39,869 nucleotides of DNA from a virus: the IMG/VR virus record IMGVR_UViG_3300025286_000041, positions 1-39,869 of that record; one strand, 5' to 3'. The notes beneath the pieces were generated by a model, which saw nothing but the letters and a program-made list of their open reading frames with translations, was not told the origin of the DNA and made no database searches. A program made the position numbers and the translations under genes. Shown piece by piece: positions 31,861-39,869 of this stretch. Each line of letters begins with the position of its first letter. The first letter of the stretch is position 1.

Positions 31861-34092
31861 CTACGCATAAGCGGAACTTACCCACTCTGAAAACTTACCA
31901 GCACCCTCAGGGCCATACTGAGTCTGCATCACATCGTATATATTACCTAAACTACTTCTACCTTGTTGACCAAATCCGGGACTCATACCTAATGCAGCCT
32001 GACTTGCGCTTAGTATATTTGACCTATAATTCTCGCTTCCGGGGTCAAATAAAGTCGACCACGCTGGTGATAAGCTAGACCAGTCAGTCCCTCCGTAACC
32101 ACCAAGGTGTTTTGCCAGAGACCCGTAAGATGACCTAACATCTCCTAGCCCCCTACGGTCACCTTCAAGATACTGCCTAAATGCAGCCCCTGTATCCATT
32201 GGGTCGCCTTCATAGCCACCCTGACCTGAGCCAAGTAGGAATCTGCCGTATGCAGGTTGATACCCGGCACCTAAAGACTGCATTCCTCTTGCCATGCCAC
32301 CAAGGGTGGCACCGCCATACGGAGCCATACGCCACTGTTGCCACTGTTCAAATGGGCTAAGTGATTGCTGCCACAGAGAGGTAGGACCACCAGCACCGCC
32401 AATGGCAGCAAGGTTTGCCCCGGCAGCAGTATCCTGACCAAATGGCAGATTGGTTGTCGGGTCTATATCTACTGATGAACTAACAGGATAGCCAGTAAAT
32501 TTTGCACCATTACCAGCAGCAGCAGCATCCGCTTCTTTCTTCGCTGCTTCAGATATAACTTCTGTTGTAGTAGATGGAGTCGTTACGTAACCAGCAGCAG
32601 CAGCAGCAGCATCCGCTGCTTTCTGTTCTCGTAATTTTCTCTCCGCTTCCTTCTGTATCGCATCCTTTTCTTCCTTGGTACTTGGTTCCACTGTAGGCTC
32701 ATCAAGAGGCCCACCAGTACCGGGAAAACCACCACCCGGTCCAGCAGCAGCTATTGCATCTGCTCTCCTCTGGTCTGCAACAGTTAAAGGTTTAACGGCC
32801 TCTACTGCTTTAACAGCTTCTACTTCTTCTTTAGGAGATACTACAGATGGCCTTGCAGGAGTAACTTCTTCTTTTGGAGATACTACAGCTCTAACTTCTT
32901 TAAGTTTTCTTTCTACCGCAGTTGTGGATGTAACGCCCTGTGGGTCTTCTGCAAGAATTCTTACGGCTACTTCCTCAGCTTCTTCATTAGTACCTTTGCC
33001 TTTCTTAAACGAAGGATTATCCATTACTGCCTGTGTAACCTGAGCTAATTTCTTATTGGCTGCTACAGCTGCTTCATTAACAGGAGCCTGAGCAGCAGGA
33101 GTTCCTCTGACTGACTCGTCAAAGAACTCTTCAAACTGTGGGTCTCGTGACCTTAACCATCTATCTGTTATCGGACCTGTAATCCCCTCTCTCAAGCTAC
33201 CACCACCAGTTCCAAATGCTCCAAGCTCACCTTGCATTCCACCTACATCTGTCATAGTTCCGAGACCAGCCTGTGGAAATGACCCAGATTCAAGTTCTGC
33301 CATCTGTGGAGAGACTGCAGCCTGACCGGGGACGGTTCCCCTGAAACCTGCTGGCTCTCCAGCAAATCCTAACTCTGTAGGAGCTATCTGCATTAAATCA
33401 CGAATCGTAGACGGGTCTGTGGTATCCATTAATCTTCTTACAGGATATTCAGGAACTCCGACTGGACTCCATTTATCAGGAATATCTTCTGGCCCCCACC
33501 TAGCAGGATTCGTCCATCCACCCCCAAAAGTCATATCCTGACCCATTGGTCCGACTTCTGACATTGCGTCAAAGGGAACTGAACCAAGTCCTGTTTTCTG
33601 TAGAGCAGACCGTAATCCAATCTCTCTCATCTGTTCTGGAGTCAGCATTGGTGCCGATGGAGGTGGCTCAGGACCGATTGGTACATTCATATCCATCGGG
33701 GCAGAACCGCCACCCATACCACCAAGGAATGGCCTTTCTGCTGGCGGTACTGGCATATCCATCATTCCACCACTGATTCCTCCAAGTAGTGGAGGGGGAG
33801 GGGATGGAGTTGGTGGAGGTGCTGGTACTGGCATTGGAGTAGGTCGTGCTACAGGTACATTTCCTATATCACCCGGCTCTCCCGGCATCCCTACAAAATC
33901 CTGAAACGGACTTGATGCAGGTGCAGAAATCTGCTGAACTGCAGATGATATTGCATTAGCTGCTATTTCAGGAGAAAGGTTTCCCAGTTGCGGAGATGCA
34001 GCGAAAAGAGCAGGAAGGTCAAATTCTTCCTCTCCTCCGTACATACCTCCACCGAAAAACGGGTTACCCGTATGCCAAGGTCTATGGGGCAT
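31861..34092 (-). CDS. Pro/Gly/Ala-rich protein, presumed virion component
   Basis: A 743-residue low-complexity protein. The first 130 residues are rich in Pro, Gly and Met. The middle has long Lys/Glu/Ala helices (ADQRRADAIAAAG, EAERKLREQKAADAAAAAAG). The C-terminus has Gly/Tyr/Ser-rich repeats. It starts at ATG 34092 behind GGAGG, overlapping nothing, two bases after the portal gene. The position suits an internal head protein. No enzymatic motif is visible. Confidence 0.5.
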   Translation of the reverse strand: MPHRPWHTGNPFFGGGMYGGEEEFDLPALFAASPQLGNLSPEIAANAISSAVQQISAPASSPFQDFVGMPGEPGDIGNVPVARPTPMPVPAPPPTPSPPPPLLGGISGGMMDMPVPPAERPFLGGMGGGSAPMDMNVPIGPEPPPSAPMLTPEQMREIGLRSALQKTGLGSVPFDAMSEVGPMGQDMTFGGGWTNPARWGPEDIPDKWSPVGVPEYPVRRLMDTTDPSTIRDLMQIAPTELGFAGEPAGFRGTVPGQAAVSPQMAELESGSFPQAGLGTMTDVGGMQGELGAFGTGGGSLREGITGPITDRWLRSRDPQFEEFFDESVRGTPAAQAPVNEAAVAANKKLAQVTQAVMDNPSFKKGKGTNEEAEEVAVRILAEDPQGVTSTTAVERKLKEVRAVVSPKEEVTPARPSVVSPKEEVEAVKAVEAVKPLTVADQRRADAIAAAGPGGGFPGTGGPLDEPTVEPSTKEEKDAIQKEAERKLREQKAADAAAAAAGYVTTPSTTTEVISEAAKKEADAAAAGNGAKFTGYPVSSSVDIDPTTNLPFGQDTAAGANLAAIGGAGGPTSLWQQSLSPFEQWQQWRMAPYGGATLGGMARGMQSLGAGYQPAYGRFLLGSGQGGYEGDPMDTGAAFRQYLEGDRRGLGDVRSSYGSLAKHLGGYGGTDWSSLSPAWSTLFDPGSENYRSNILSASQAALGMSPGFGQQGRSSLGNIYDVMQTQYGPEGAGKFSEWVSSAYA

Positions 34093-34093
34093 A

Positions 34094-35965
34094 TTATCCT
34101 CCAGCAGCCGGGGGTATCAGCCCAAGGCTTGCTAATCTGGTCTCTGTATTCTGCGCTCCCGGTCTTGGTGTCCCTGCAGGAACAGATGGGCCGACTGGAG
34201 CGGTTGGCGCAACAGGCGGTACTCCCATCCCTGCGTTAGGCATTACTGTCGGAGGAGCCATCGGGCCTCCTCCACCGGGACCGGGTGGAGGTGGTGGACC
34301 ACCGGGTCCAAGGGGTGGCGGTCCCCCCGTAGGAGAACCGGGAGGGCCACCACCGCTCATCATCTGCGACTGTTCCATCGTCTTCATCATGAAGAGGCGT
34401 GTGAGTTCGCCCTGATAGAACATGGCAAGGTCTTGTCTTCCCTGCCGTAAAGCAGCCTGAAGCATAGTCCATAGCTGTGCTTCAGGAAGCATACTCTCTG
34501 CCATCTGTGCGTTGATAGAGTCTTCCATCTGGTCTGCGGACTGGAGTCCCAGAACGTGGTCACGGATGAATACGTCAGGTAGTAGAGGCGTTGGTCCCTC
34601 TCTTGCTATCTGAGCCATGCTCATCTTGGTCATCTCATCCTGAGGCAGCTGTCCTACAAACTTAATCTCCGCATCCCCTGCGTTCTTTACCGTATCCGAT
34701 GATATCTCTTCAGAGAAATACATCCTGTTCCTGTCCTGACCGCTAACCTCTATGGACTGGAATGAGCCAGTGATGTACTGGTCTGAAATCATTCTGGCGA
34801 TACACATATATGCCCGTTCCAGTGCCTGCAACTTAGGCACCAGAACAGTCTCAACTCCCTGTCTAAGGGTATTGATAGCGAATCCTGATAGCTGGAACTC
34901 AAGCTGTCCGTAGATGGAGTGGGGAAGTCCACCCCTCTGCATCTCCCCTGAGACGAGTCCCATGAAAGCCCCTGATTCCTTTGCCATCTCGAGCAGTCCG
35001 AGAGGCTCAACGTCCTCTCCCTGACCGAGTGCAATCTCAGAGCCTTCCTTGTACGGGTCTTCCTCAAGTGTCTTGGTTCCGTCACGGGACTTTACCTTGA
35101 GTCCCTGCCTGCGTGACCTTGCGGTAAGCTCCAGCATGACGCTCATCATGAAGTTATGCTTTTCAAACAGGTCACGGGAAGCCTTGTAACAGGACTCACC
35201 GTAGTCTTCCATCGTATCCAGATTGCCAGTATCGGTAACGGACTGGACCATTGGTGTCGCACCGACTGGTCCTATGAATACGGGAACCTCGTCTGAGCCG
35301 TGAGTGGTTCTCTTCTTAAGAATCATCTCTTCCGTGCAGACTATATTGTCCTCACGGTCATAGAAGTCGAATACGTCAACCGCATCGTCATCGTTCGGGT
35401 CGTCACCCTCTCCTGAGACATTGACATCGTAGATTGCCTTTATCTCTGAAGGAGTTTTCTTGGTCTTGTAGCACGCCCAAGCAAGCCCGTTCTTCCCTTC
35501 ACCCCAGTAGGTGTGCATCGTATCCCAAGGCTGGACATCGACGTAGGTCTCCCCGTCCTCATCCTTGACAAGCAACGCTCTTCCTGAGTACCAGCCCCTG
35601 AGGGTGATATACCAAGCAAGCTGTTGCCTGACGGTAGGTTGAAGACGCTTGGTAAGACGCTCATCTGCAGCCTTGAGCAGTCCTATGATAAACCTTTCCT
35701 TGGCATCGTTGTTCTCACGCATCTCCCTGTCGGAGTTTCCGTAGGGAATGCGGACAACCATCTCTGAAGATGTCATCCAAGAGATTAGTTTATCGGCATA
35801 TACCTGTGGTTCGTTGGATGTGTAGGACTGGTAGCCCTCTCCTGCGTCAAACTCCTCCAGTCGGTAGAGCTTGTGGTCGTCATCCATCCGTGAACGCAAC
35901 GGTTCAGTTAAATCGTAGTGGTTATCTACTAGGGCAGATATCTCTTCGGGCGTGTAGTTAGCCAT
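34094..35965 (-). CDS. Portal protein
   Basis: A 623-residue protein directly after the terminase gene (TAA then ATG). Length, position and sections such as YADKLISWMTSSEMVVRIPYG, VRQQLAWYITLRGWYSGRALL and the later helical crown-like part fit portal proteins, which form the dodecameric DNA gate of the head. The last 90 residues are almost pure Gly/Pro (GGGPPGSP and similar), an unusual flexible tail likely to lie inside or outside the ring. Confidence 0.75.
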   Translation of the reverse strand: MANYTPEEISALVDNHYDLTEPLRSRMDDDHKLYRLEEFDAGEGYQSYTSNEPQVYADKLISWMTSSEMVVRIPYGNSDREMRENNDAKERFIIGLLKAADERLTKRLQPTVRQQLAWYITLRGWYSGRALLVKDEDGETYVDVQPWDTMHTYWGEGKNGLAWACYKTKKTPSEIKAIYDVNVSGEGDDPNDDDAVDVFDFYDREDNIVCTEEMILKKRTTHGSDEVPVFIGPVGATPMVQSVTDTGNLDTMEDYGESCYKASRDLFEKHNFMMSVMLELTARSRRQGLKVKSRDGTKTLEEDPYKEGSEIALGQGEDVEPLGLLEMAKESGAFMGLVSGEMQRGGLPHSIYGQLEFQLSGFAINTLRQGVETVLVPKLQALERAYMCIARMISDQYITGSFQSIEVSGQDRNRMYFSEEISSDTVKNAGDAEIKFVGQLPQDEMTKMSMAQIAREGPTPLLPDVFIRDHVLGLQSADQMEDSINAQMAESMLPEAQLWTMLQAALRQGRQDLAMFYQGELTRLFMMKTMEQSQMMSGGGPPGSPTGGPPPLGPGGPPPPPGPGGGGPMAPPTVMPNAGMGVPPVAPTAPVGPSVPAGTPRPGAQNTETRLASLGLIPPAAGG

Positions 35966-37315
35966 TTACCAGCGTTTCACCATTATCTTGTTTTTATCGG
36001 TGACGTAGCCGTACCCGTAGCGATTTATCAACCCGTAAATCACTGCCTTAACGCCGTGGTTGTACCTGTCCTCAGGCGTTTGCCCGACAATGTTACCATC
36101 CCTGTCCATTTTCCACTTGTACGCACGGGCCTGACCGTCGAAAGGGTTTGGTCTCACACCGAACTCCGATAGTATACCCTTACACTTGGGGTCAAATACA
36201 ATTCTGGGTTCCGTTCTGTCCACCGGGTCTATCTTCAAAAAGGATTTCAGCCTCTCTGTCCCCTCATTGATACGAATCTTCTCCGAATCAAAGAATAATC
36301 CAGTTCTCTCAAGCCATACTTCGGCAGGAGCAGCCATCGCCTGATGCTGGTAGCCTGCAACGTCTATGACACCGAACTGTGCGTCCCTCCACCAAGGCTT
36401 ACTCTGCGCTATATCTATTATTTCATCAGTAACTAGGTTCCTTTCGTATATTTCATCAATAACTCTTACTTGGTCATTGACTATCTGGATGATTTCACAG
36501 GCGTATGCCTCTGCATAGCCGGGGTCAATCCAGATATGAACAGGAATATCGGGTTCGTACTTCACTTCCCTGACATGGATATCGGGTCTTATCTCTGAGA
36601 ACACCATTCCCTGAGGCGGTGCCGGGATTCCCTCAATCCTCTCCATGAAGAAGTCGTCTGATGATGCCTTCTTAAGCTCCAGAATCTCCGGGTCGTTCTT
36701 ACCACCGGGGTATAGATGCTGGTTCGAGTAGCTTGGAAGGGAGAAAGCCTGCTCGTCCTCCGAGCCTGAGTGCTGCCAAGCCTGATACATCTGCGGATAC
36801 CAGCCAAGAGAGCCTTCAAACGTGCCTGAAAGGAACATCCACCCTCTCTTAGGTGCGCACCTACCACGTAATCTGTGAAAAGTCTCAAGGTCGAGCTGTG
36901 ATGCCTCGCATCCTATAACTCCGTCAGGTGCCCTCATAGCAAGAGTGCGTGGGTCTTTTGCAGATTTCGTCTCTATACGGGTGCCGTCTGCAAGAATAAT
37001 GCGTCCGGGGTCTACCCTTTTAGAGGATTCCTTAAGCAGTCCTAGAGCAGCAAAGTCCTGAACAAGGTATTCAAACTCTGCCCTAGTCCTCTCGTAGTCC
37101 GCAGCCACCAGCCAGAACAGCCCTTCGCCGTGTGTCTCAAGAAATCTGGCAAGGAGATACTTGGAGGCGACCATAGACTTCCCGGCCTGCTCTCCCCCTG
37201 CCACGAGAGTGAAGCGTTTACGGGAACCGAGGATACGTTTCTGCAGGTCGGTAGCGGTAAACCCTACCTTGTCATAGATAAAATCTGATAGTTCATTAGC
37301 AGATGCAGTGGTCAT
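35966..37315 (-). CDS. terL: Terminase large subunit
   Basis: A 449-residue packaging motor. Walker A is GGEQAGKS (40-47); Walker B is around GVIGCEAS (132-139), with Glu138 as likely catalytic residue; the coupling motif SGTFEGS is at 163-169. The C-terminal RNase H-like nuclease has acidic residues in IWIDPGYAEAY (D264) and GVIDVAG (D318). It pumps DNA into the prohead through the portal and cuts it. It overlaps the upstream gene at ATGA. Confidence 0.9.
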   Translation of the reverse strand: MTTASANELSDFIYDKVGFTATDLQKRILGSRKRFTLVAGGEQAGKSMVASKYLLARFLETHGEGLFWLVAADYERTRAEFEYLVQDFAALGLLKESSKRVDPGRIILADGTRIETKSAKDPRTLAMRAPDGVIGCEASQLDLETFHRLRGRCAPKRGWMFLSGTFEGSLGWYPQMYQAWQHSGSEDEQAFSLPSYSNQHLYPGGKNDPEILELKKASSDDFFMERIEGIPAPPQGMVFSEIRPDIHVREVKYEPDIPVHIWIDPGYAEAYACEIIQIVNDQVRVIDEIYERNLVTDEIIDIAQSKPWWRDAQFGVIDVAGYQHQAMAAPAEVWLERTGLFFDSEKIRINEGTERLKSFLKIDPVDRTEPRIVFDPKCKGILSEFGVRPNPFDGQARAYKWKMDRDGNIVGQTPEDRYNHGVKAVIYGLINRYGYGYVTDKNKIMVKRW

Positions 37316-38514
37316 TCCATCAGTTCGTTGAAATACATGCCTCTTGTAGGCATGGTAAACGGAAGTGTTCCTGCTTGATTGACTAATGCACGAGTTCGTG
37401 CATTATATGGGTGGCTCCAACCACCTTGATTCAAATCCCAGTACATATCTTTCATTGGAGCAGGAGGAATAGGAGAAGGGATAGAAGGCCCTGCCTGTAT
37501 CTTAACCTTATCTAGGTTTGCCTGTCGTTGACTTACTAATTCCAACATTTCATCCAAATCGGCCAGTACTCGTTCAGGAGACCTGTATTCCGTTGGTACG
37601 GTAGAGTAAGGAACTTCTCCCTTAGCTGCATTTACATAATCTGTGAAGGTATAGGGATTCTCTACTGAAGGAATAACATCCTGAGCTTCTCCAAATCCCC
37701 TTGTTCTTATTCTTGGAGTATCAGGTTGAAACAACGGGACATCAGGAATAACTTCCTCTACTCCCTTGATACCGTAGTTCTTTTCAATAAGAAAATCCTG
37801 CCAAGTCTTTGGAGCTACTTTCCTTGGAAGAGGGTGAAGCCATTCTGGTCCAGAGTATATCTCTGATGGAAGCAAATCTGTTGGCTTATTCCCATAAACA
37901 CTACCGGGAAGAAACTGGTCTGGAAGTGCCTGACTCTGAACTCCTCTCTGAACAGTAAAGTCAGGAGGGTTTATTCTCATGGGGGCATTAGGGCTTCCCT
38001 TTATCATCTGGGATGCTACAGCAGCATCGAACTCAAGAGGAGGGTCCAATCTTTTTAATTCTTCTATCCTCTGTATGGTATCGTACGCTTCCTCTATCGC
38101 CTTCTTAGCTTCAGGGGATGCTGGCCCGTACCATGAATGGGGACCAAGCGGTGTATTTTTTACGGGCTGGGCAGGACGGAATCTACTGGCAGCATCCGTG
38201 ATGCCAGACCTAATACGAGACGTGATAGGAGAAGTCAGTTTAGATGCCCATCCAAGAGACAGCAAGTCAGCGATATCCATTCCTGTACTAAATGACCTTC
38301 CCCAAGGTCCCATCTCAGGCCAGTAGGTTGCGGTGGACACGCCGGGTATCCAAGGAGTTAACGGGTTGGCTGCAATCTCTGCACGACTGGGTGGGCTGAA
38401 TGGAATCCCACCAACCATCTGCATTCCTACATCAGGAGACCAACCTCTAGATATAAACTCTTCCGGGCTTACGAAAGGCCTGTGGGGGCCGATATGTCCG
38501 GGAACGTGAGTCAC
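37312..38514 (-). CDS. Unknown protein between the terminase subunits
   Basis: A 400-residue protein. It is Pro-rich (GHIGPHRPFVSPEEF, IPSPIPPAPM) with an internal hydrophobic/helical stretch (DIADLLSLGWASKL) and short WxxP-type motifs. I recognise no family. Terminase small and large subunits are normally adjacent, so this insertion is unusual. Composition resembles the other presumed virion proteins of this phage, and it may be a head or packaging accessory protein. Confidence 0.5.
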   Translation of the reverse strand: MTHVPGHIGPHRPFVSPEEFISRGWSPDVGMQMVGGIPFSPPSRAEIAANPLTPWIPGVSTATYWPEMGPWGRSFSTGMDIADLLSLGWASKLTSPITSRIRSGITDAASRFRPAQPVKNTPLGPHSWYGPASPEAKKAIEEAYDTIQRIEELKRLDPPLEFDAAVASQMIKGSPNAPMRINPPDFTVQRGVQSQALPDQFLPGSVYGNKPTDLLPSEIYSGPEWLHPLPRKVAPKTWQDFLIEKNYGIKGVEEVIPDVPLFQPDTPRIRTRGFGEAQDVIPSVENPYTFTDYVNAAKGEVPYSTVPTEYRSPERVLADLDEMLELVSQRQANLDKVKIQAGPSIPSPIPPAPMKDMYWDLNQGGWSHPYNARTRALVNQAGTLPFTMPTRGMYFNELME

Positions 38515-38523
38515 TTAGAACTC

Positions 38524-38997
38524 CTAGCTGCGTTTAGATTTAAGGATATTCTCTGCCTGCTGATGAACAGATATTTCTTCTGCAGTAGGGGGGTCATCGA
38601 ATTTAATTCCCCTGAACTTCTTACGCAACTCCACCATAATATCCTTTGCGGTGTCGTCAGTAACAGTAGTCTGGGGCCTGTATTTATCGGGTTTCAGTCC
38701 GTTAAGGACAAATATCTGGAGTACCGGGGGGCAGTCCGGTTCCTTTACCCTCTGGTACACGGTGTACTCTATCTCTTCCGCAAAGTCCTCGTGGGCATCC
38801 GCAAGCCTGCTGGCAAATCCGTTAACGTCCTTTCTTCTCCAGCTGGACACGGTACCCCTGTTAATCCTGACTACCTGACATGCGTGCTTGATAGTGCCGT
38901 GAAACTCAAGAGCCTCAAGAAAAGCATCCTGACGGGCCTTGACCGCCTCAGGATTGTTGCCCCAGTGGCCGGGTATCTGTGCGTTACTTGCTGGCAT
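38524..38997 (-). CDS. terS: Terminase small subunit
   Basis: A 157-residue protein. Residues 20-60 form a DNA-binding helix-turn-helix (FLEALEFHGTIKHACQVVRI then GTVSSWRRKD), followed by a helical oligomerisation part (LADAHEDFAEEIEYTVYQRV) and a charged tail. Terminase small subunits recognise the packaging site and hand DNA to the large subunit. It starts at a TAATG overlap, two genes upstream of the large subunit. Confidence 0.75.
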   Translation of the reverse strand: MPASNAQIPGHWGNNPEAVKARQDAFLEALEFHGTIKHACQVVRINRGTVSSWRRKDVNGFASRLADAHEDFAEEIEYTVYQRVKEPDCPPVLQIFVLNGLKPDKYRPQTTVTDDTAKDIMVELRKKFRGIKFDDPPTAEEISVHQQAENILKSKRS

Positions 38998-39110
38998 TAT
39001 CTCTTCTTCCGGGTGTTAGTCATCTTCTTACCAGTACGCTTGGCTGCTTTTTTGGCAGCAGCTTTTCCCTTAGCGGTATACGGGTAATGCTTTTTCCCTA
39101 CTCTGGGCAT
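38997..39110 (-). CDS. Internally started basic peptide
   Basis: ATG 39110 lies in frame inside the zinc-ribbon gene and has a perfect AGGAGG (39121-39116) five bases upstream. It would give a 37-residue, very basic peptide (MPRVGKKHYPYTAKGKAAAK onwards). The same region may thus be made both as a domain of the larger protein and alone. Such Lys/Ala-rich peptides can bind DNA and may sit in the head. No stop separates the two, so a simple fusion is the alternative. Confidence 0.4.
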   Translation of the reverse strand: MPRVGKKHYPYTAKGKAAAKKAAKRTGKKMTNTRKKR

Positions 39111-39548
39111 GATAACCTCCTGCATCCAGCAAACTGGCTGGTGGTCTTTGACCAAAAGATACCACACATGCCCTACAGTACACGAATACCTGTGTTCTTT
39201 TCTTCTCTTTAATCCCTTATCTTTCGGGGAACAAACCTCTCCGCACTCCCTGTAAGGACAGGCCATGTCGTACCTGATATTCTCAGCACCGTTACCGTTT
39301 AAATACGATACCGTGTACACCTTCGTGGAGAAATTTCCACGGGTGCCTCCCTTCTTCGGAACCACCTCCATCCCTATAACCTGACTCTCCCTGTTTTCCC
39401 TGACACGCTTCCTCTTCCTGTAATCCTCTATACGTGGGTCAATTGAGTAATCAGCATACCCACATCTAATACATATACTTCCCTCGTAATCTAAAACAGT
39501 TGGCCCGAAACACCTACTACAATCATGTAATTTAACCATCATTCCCAT
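38997..39548 (-). CDS. Zinc-ribbon protein with basic tail
   Basis: About 183 residues if started at ATG 39548 (MGMMVKLHDC); the in-frame ATGs at 39542 and 39539 are equally possible. The frame stays open to TTG 39680, but that part mirrors the neighbouring gene in another frame. CSRC and CIRC (residues 11-32) make a zinc ribbon, and further cysteines (ACPYRECGEVC, SCTVGH) may hold a second metal. The last 37 residues are a strongly basic Lys/Ala tail, which has its own internal start. First full gene of the late operon; function unknown, perhaps DNA-binding. Confidence 0.55.
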   Translation of the reverse strand: MGMMVKLHDCSRCFGPTVLDYEGSICIRCGYADYSIDPRIEDYRKRKRVRENRESQVIGMEVVPKKGGTRGNFSTKVYTVSYLNGNGAENIRYDMACPYRECGEVCSPKDKGLKRRKEHRYSCTVGHVWYLLVKDHQPVCWMQEVIMPRVGKKHYPYTAKGKAAAKKAAKRTGKKMTNTRKKR

Positions 39549-39633
39549 GCTACCATGCCTGTGGGGGAGCGGTAATCCCGGCGTGGTAACTGCCTCATCA
39601 CATCGACCACCCGTCCAGTATGTATGCCGGGGA

Positions 39634-39816
39634 CTAATCTGGTATCTCCCCCGTAAGCTCAATAATCTCAAAATCCTCAAAAATGCTATAATCCTTCACG
39701 GGAACGGCACCTCCTAATTGAATCATCGCAAAACGTTCATCACCGTTCCCAACTCTTTCCACCCCGTGGATACTGATTCTTCCGTACCAGTGTTCACGGG
39801 GTCTTCTTTTACCCAC
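39634..39816 (-). CDS. Small protein at the start of the late operon
   Basis: A 60-residue frame from GTG 39816 with protein-like composition (HWYGRISIHGVERV, FAMIQLGGAVPV, acidic EDFEIIELTGEIPD). No ribosome site precedes GTG 39816. A clear AGGAGGTG (39715-39708) precedes an in-frame GTG at 39699, which would give only 21 residues. It is unclear which start is used, or whether the true start is farther upstream across the contig junction. No family is recognised. Confidence 0.4.
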   Translation of the reverse strand: MGKRRPREHWYGRISIHGVERVGNGDERFAMIQLGGAVPVKDYSIFEDFEIIELTGEIPD

Positions 39817-39838
39817 AAAAGAAAAAGAAATAAAGAGT

Positions 39839-39869
39839 CCCCCTTCTTTCCCCCCTCCCTTGACAATCC
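39839..39869. repeat. C-tract half of junction mirror repeat (right end)
   Basis: C5 (39839-39843), TTCTTT, C6 (39850-39855), T and C3 (39857-39859) lead into TTGACAATCC, which repeats the first bases of the window. With bases 12-33 of the left end it forms a mirror-symmetric series of C-runs around TTGACAAT. The exact symmetry makes a purely random assembly overlap less likely, although assemblers also tend to stop at such tracts. Confidence 0.6.

Noticed and set aside
39549-39680. 44-residue N-terminal extension of the zinc-ribbon protein from TTG 39680
   Set aside because: It overlaps the upstream gene in another frame, has no ribosome site and has non-protein-like composition. The ATG cluster at 39539-39548 is preferred.

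Overview
This window looks like a complete or near-complete genome of a tailed bacteriophage, most likely short-tailed (podovirus-like). The first 13 bases are repeated exactly as the last 13, so the molecule probably closes into a circle of about 39.86 kb. It has one left arm of early genes on the + strand (1436-11767) and one right arm of packaging and virion genes on the - strand (39816 down to 11748). The arms run towards each other and their last genes overlap by 20 bp near 11.75 kb. The host is a bacterium: Shine-Dalgarno sites of AGGAGG type are clear and there is a perfect TTGACA-17-TATAAT promoter. The taxon cannot be fixed. A Cys/His motif in one small protein (11546-11767) resembles ones I recall from Chloroflexota and their phages, which is only a weak hint.

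Left end (1-1429). There is no convincing gene. It holds C-tracts arranged as a mirror repeat across the contig junction, arrays of 7-bp tandem repeats, palindromes, and then (about 780-1355) an unbroken series of hairpins with A-rich unpaired segments. I read this as a large structured noncoding RNA, comparable in size and style to the ornate phage RNAs GOLLD and ROOL. Two copies of a 65-68 bp leader with a strong CAGCAGCTAA hairpin follow it, one before each of the first two genes.

Early genes (1436-5429). These are a small Cys protein, an amidoligase with a Cys-rich zinc-binding head, a class II glutamine amidotransferase with a zinc-ribbon tail, an ArdC-type antirestriction protein, and four small acidic proteins. 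This is a plausible host-takeover and anti-defence block. A strong promoter at 5433-5461 then drives a second block: an HTH/zinc-finger regulator, small DNA-binding proteins, a RecB/Cas4-like nuclease, a second structured noncoding stretch (8601-8785), a RecA-fold ATPase, a docking-domain protein, a RusA-like resolvase and two small proteins. No DNA polymerase, integrase or repressor was recognised, so replication probably depends on the host polymerase.

Late genes (- strand, from the right end). The order is a zinc-ribbon protein, terminase small subunit, an unknown 400-aa protein, terminase large subunit, portal, a Pro/Gly/Ala-rich 743-aa protein, a 121-aa protein related to its C-terminus, a giant 2017-aa presumed internal virion protein, scaffold, major capsid protein, a zinc protein, a decoration-like protein, small proteins, an adaptor-like 494-aa protein, a nozzle-like 658-aa protein, a small structural protein, a PD-(D/E)XK-like protein, a 1269-aa tail fibre with an S74 self-cleaving chaperone, and a run of small proteins ending in three membrane proteins that may form the lysis cassette. 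No tape-measure or tail-tube gene is visible, which supports a short tail. Most late genes touch or overlap at TAATG or ATGA junctions, so they are probably translationally coupled.
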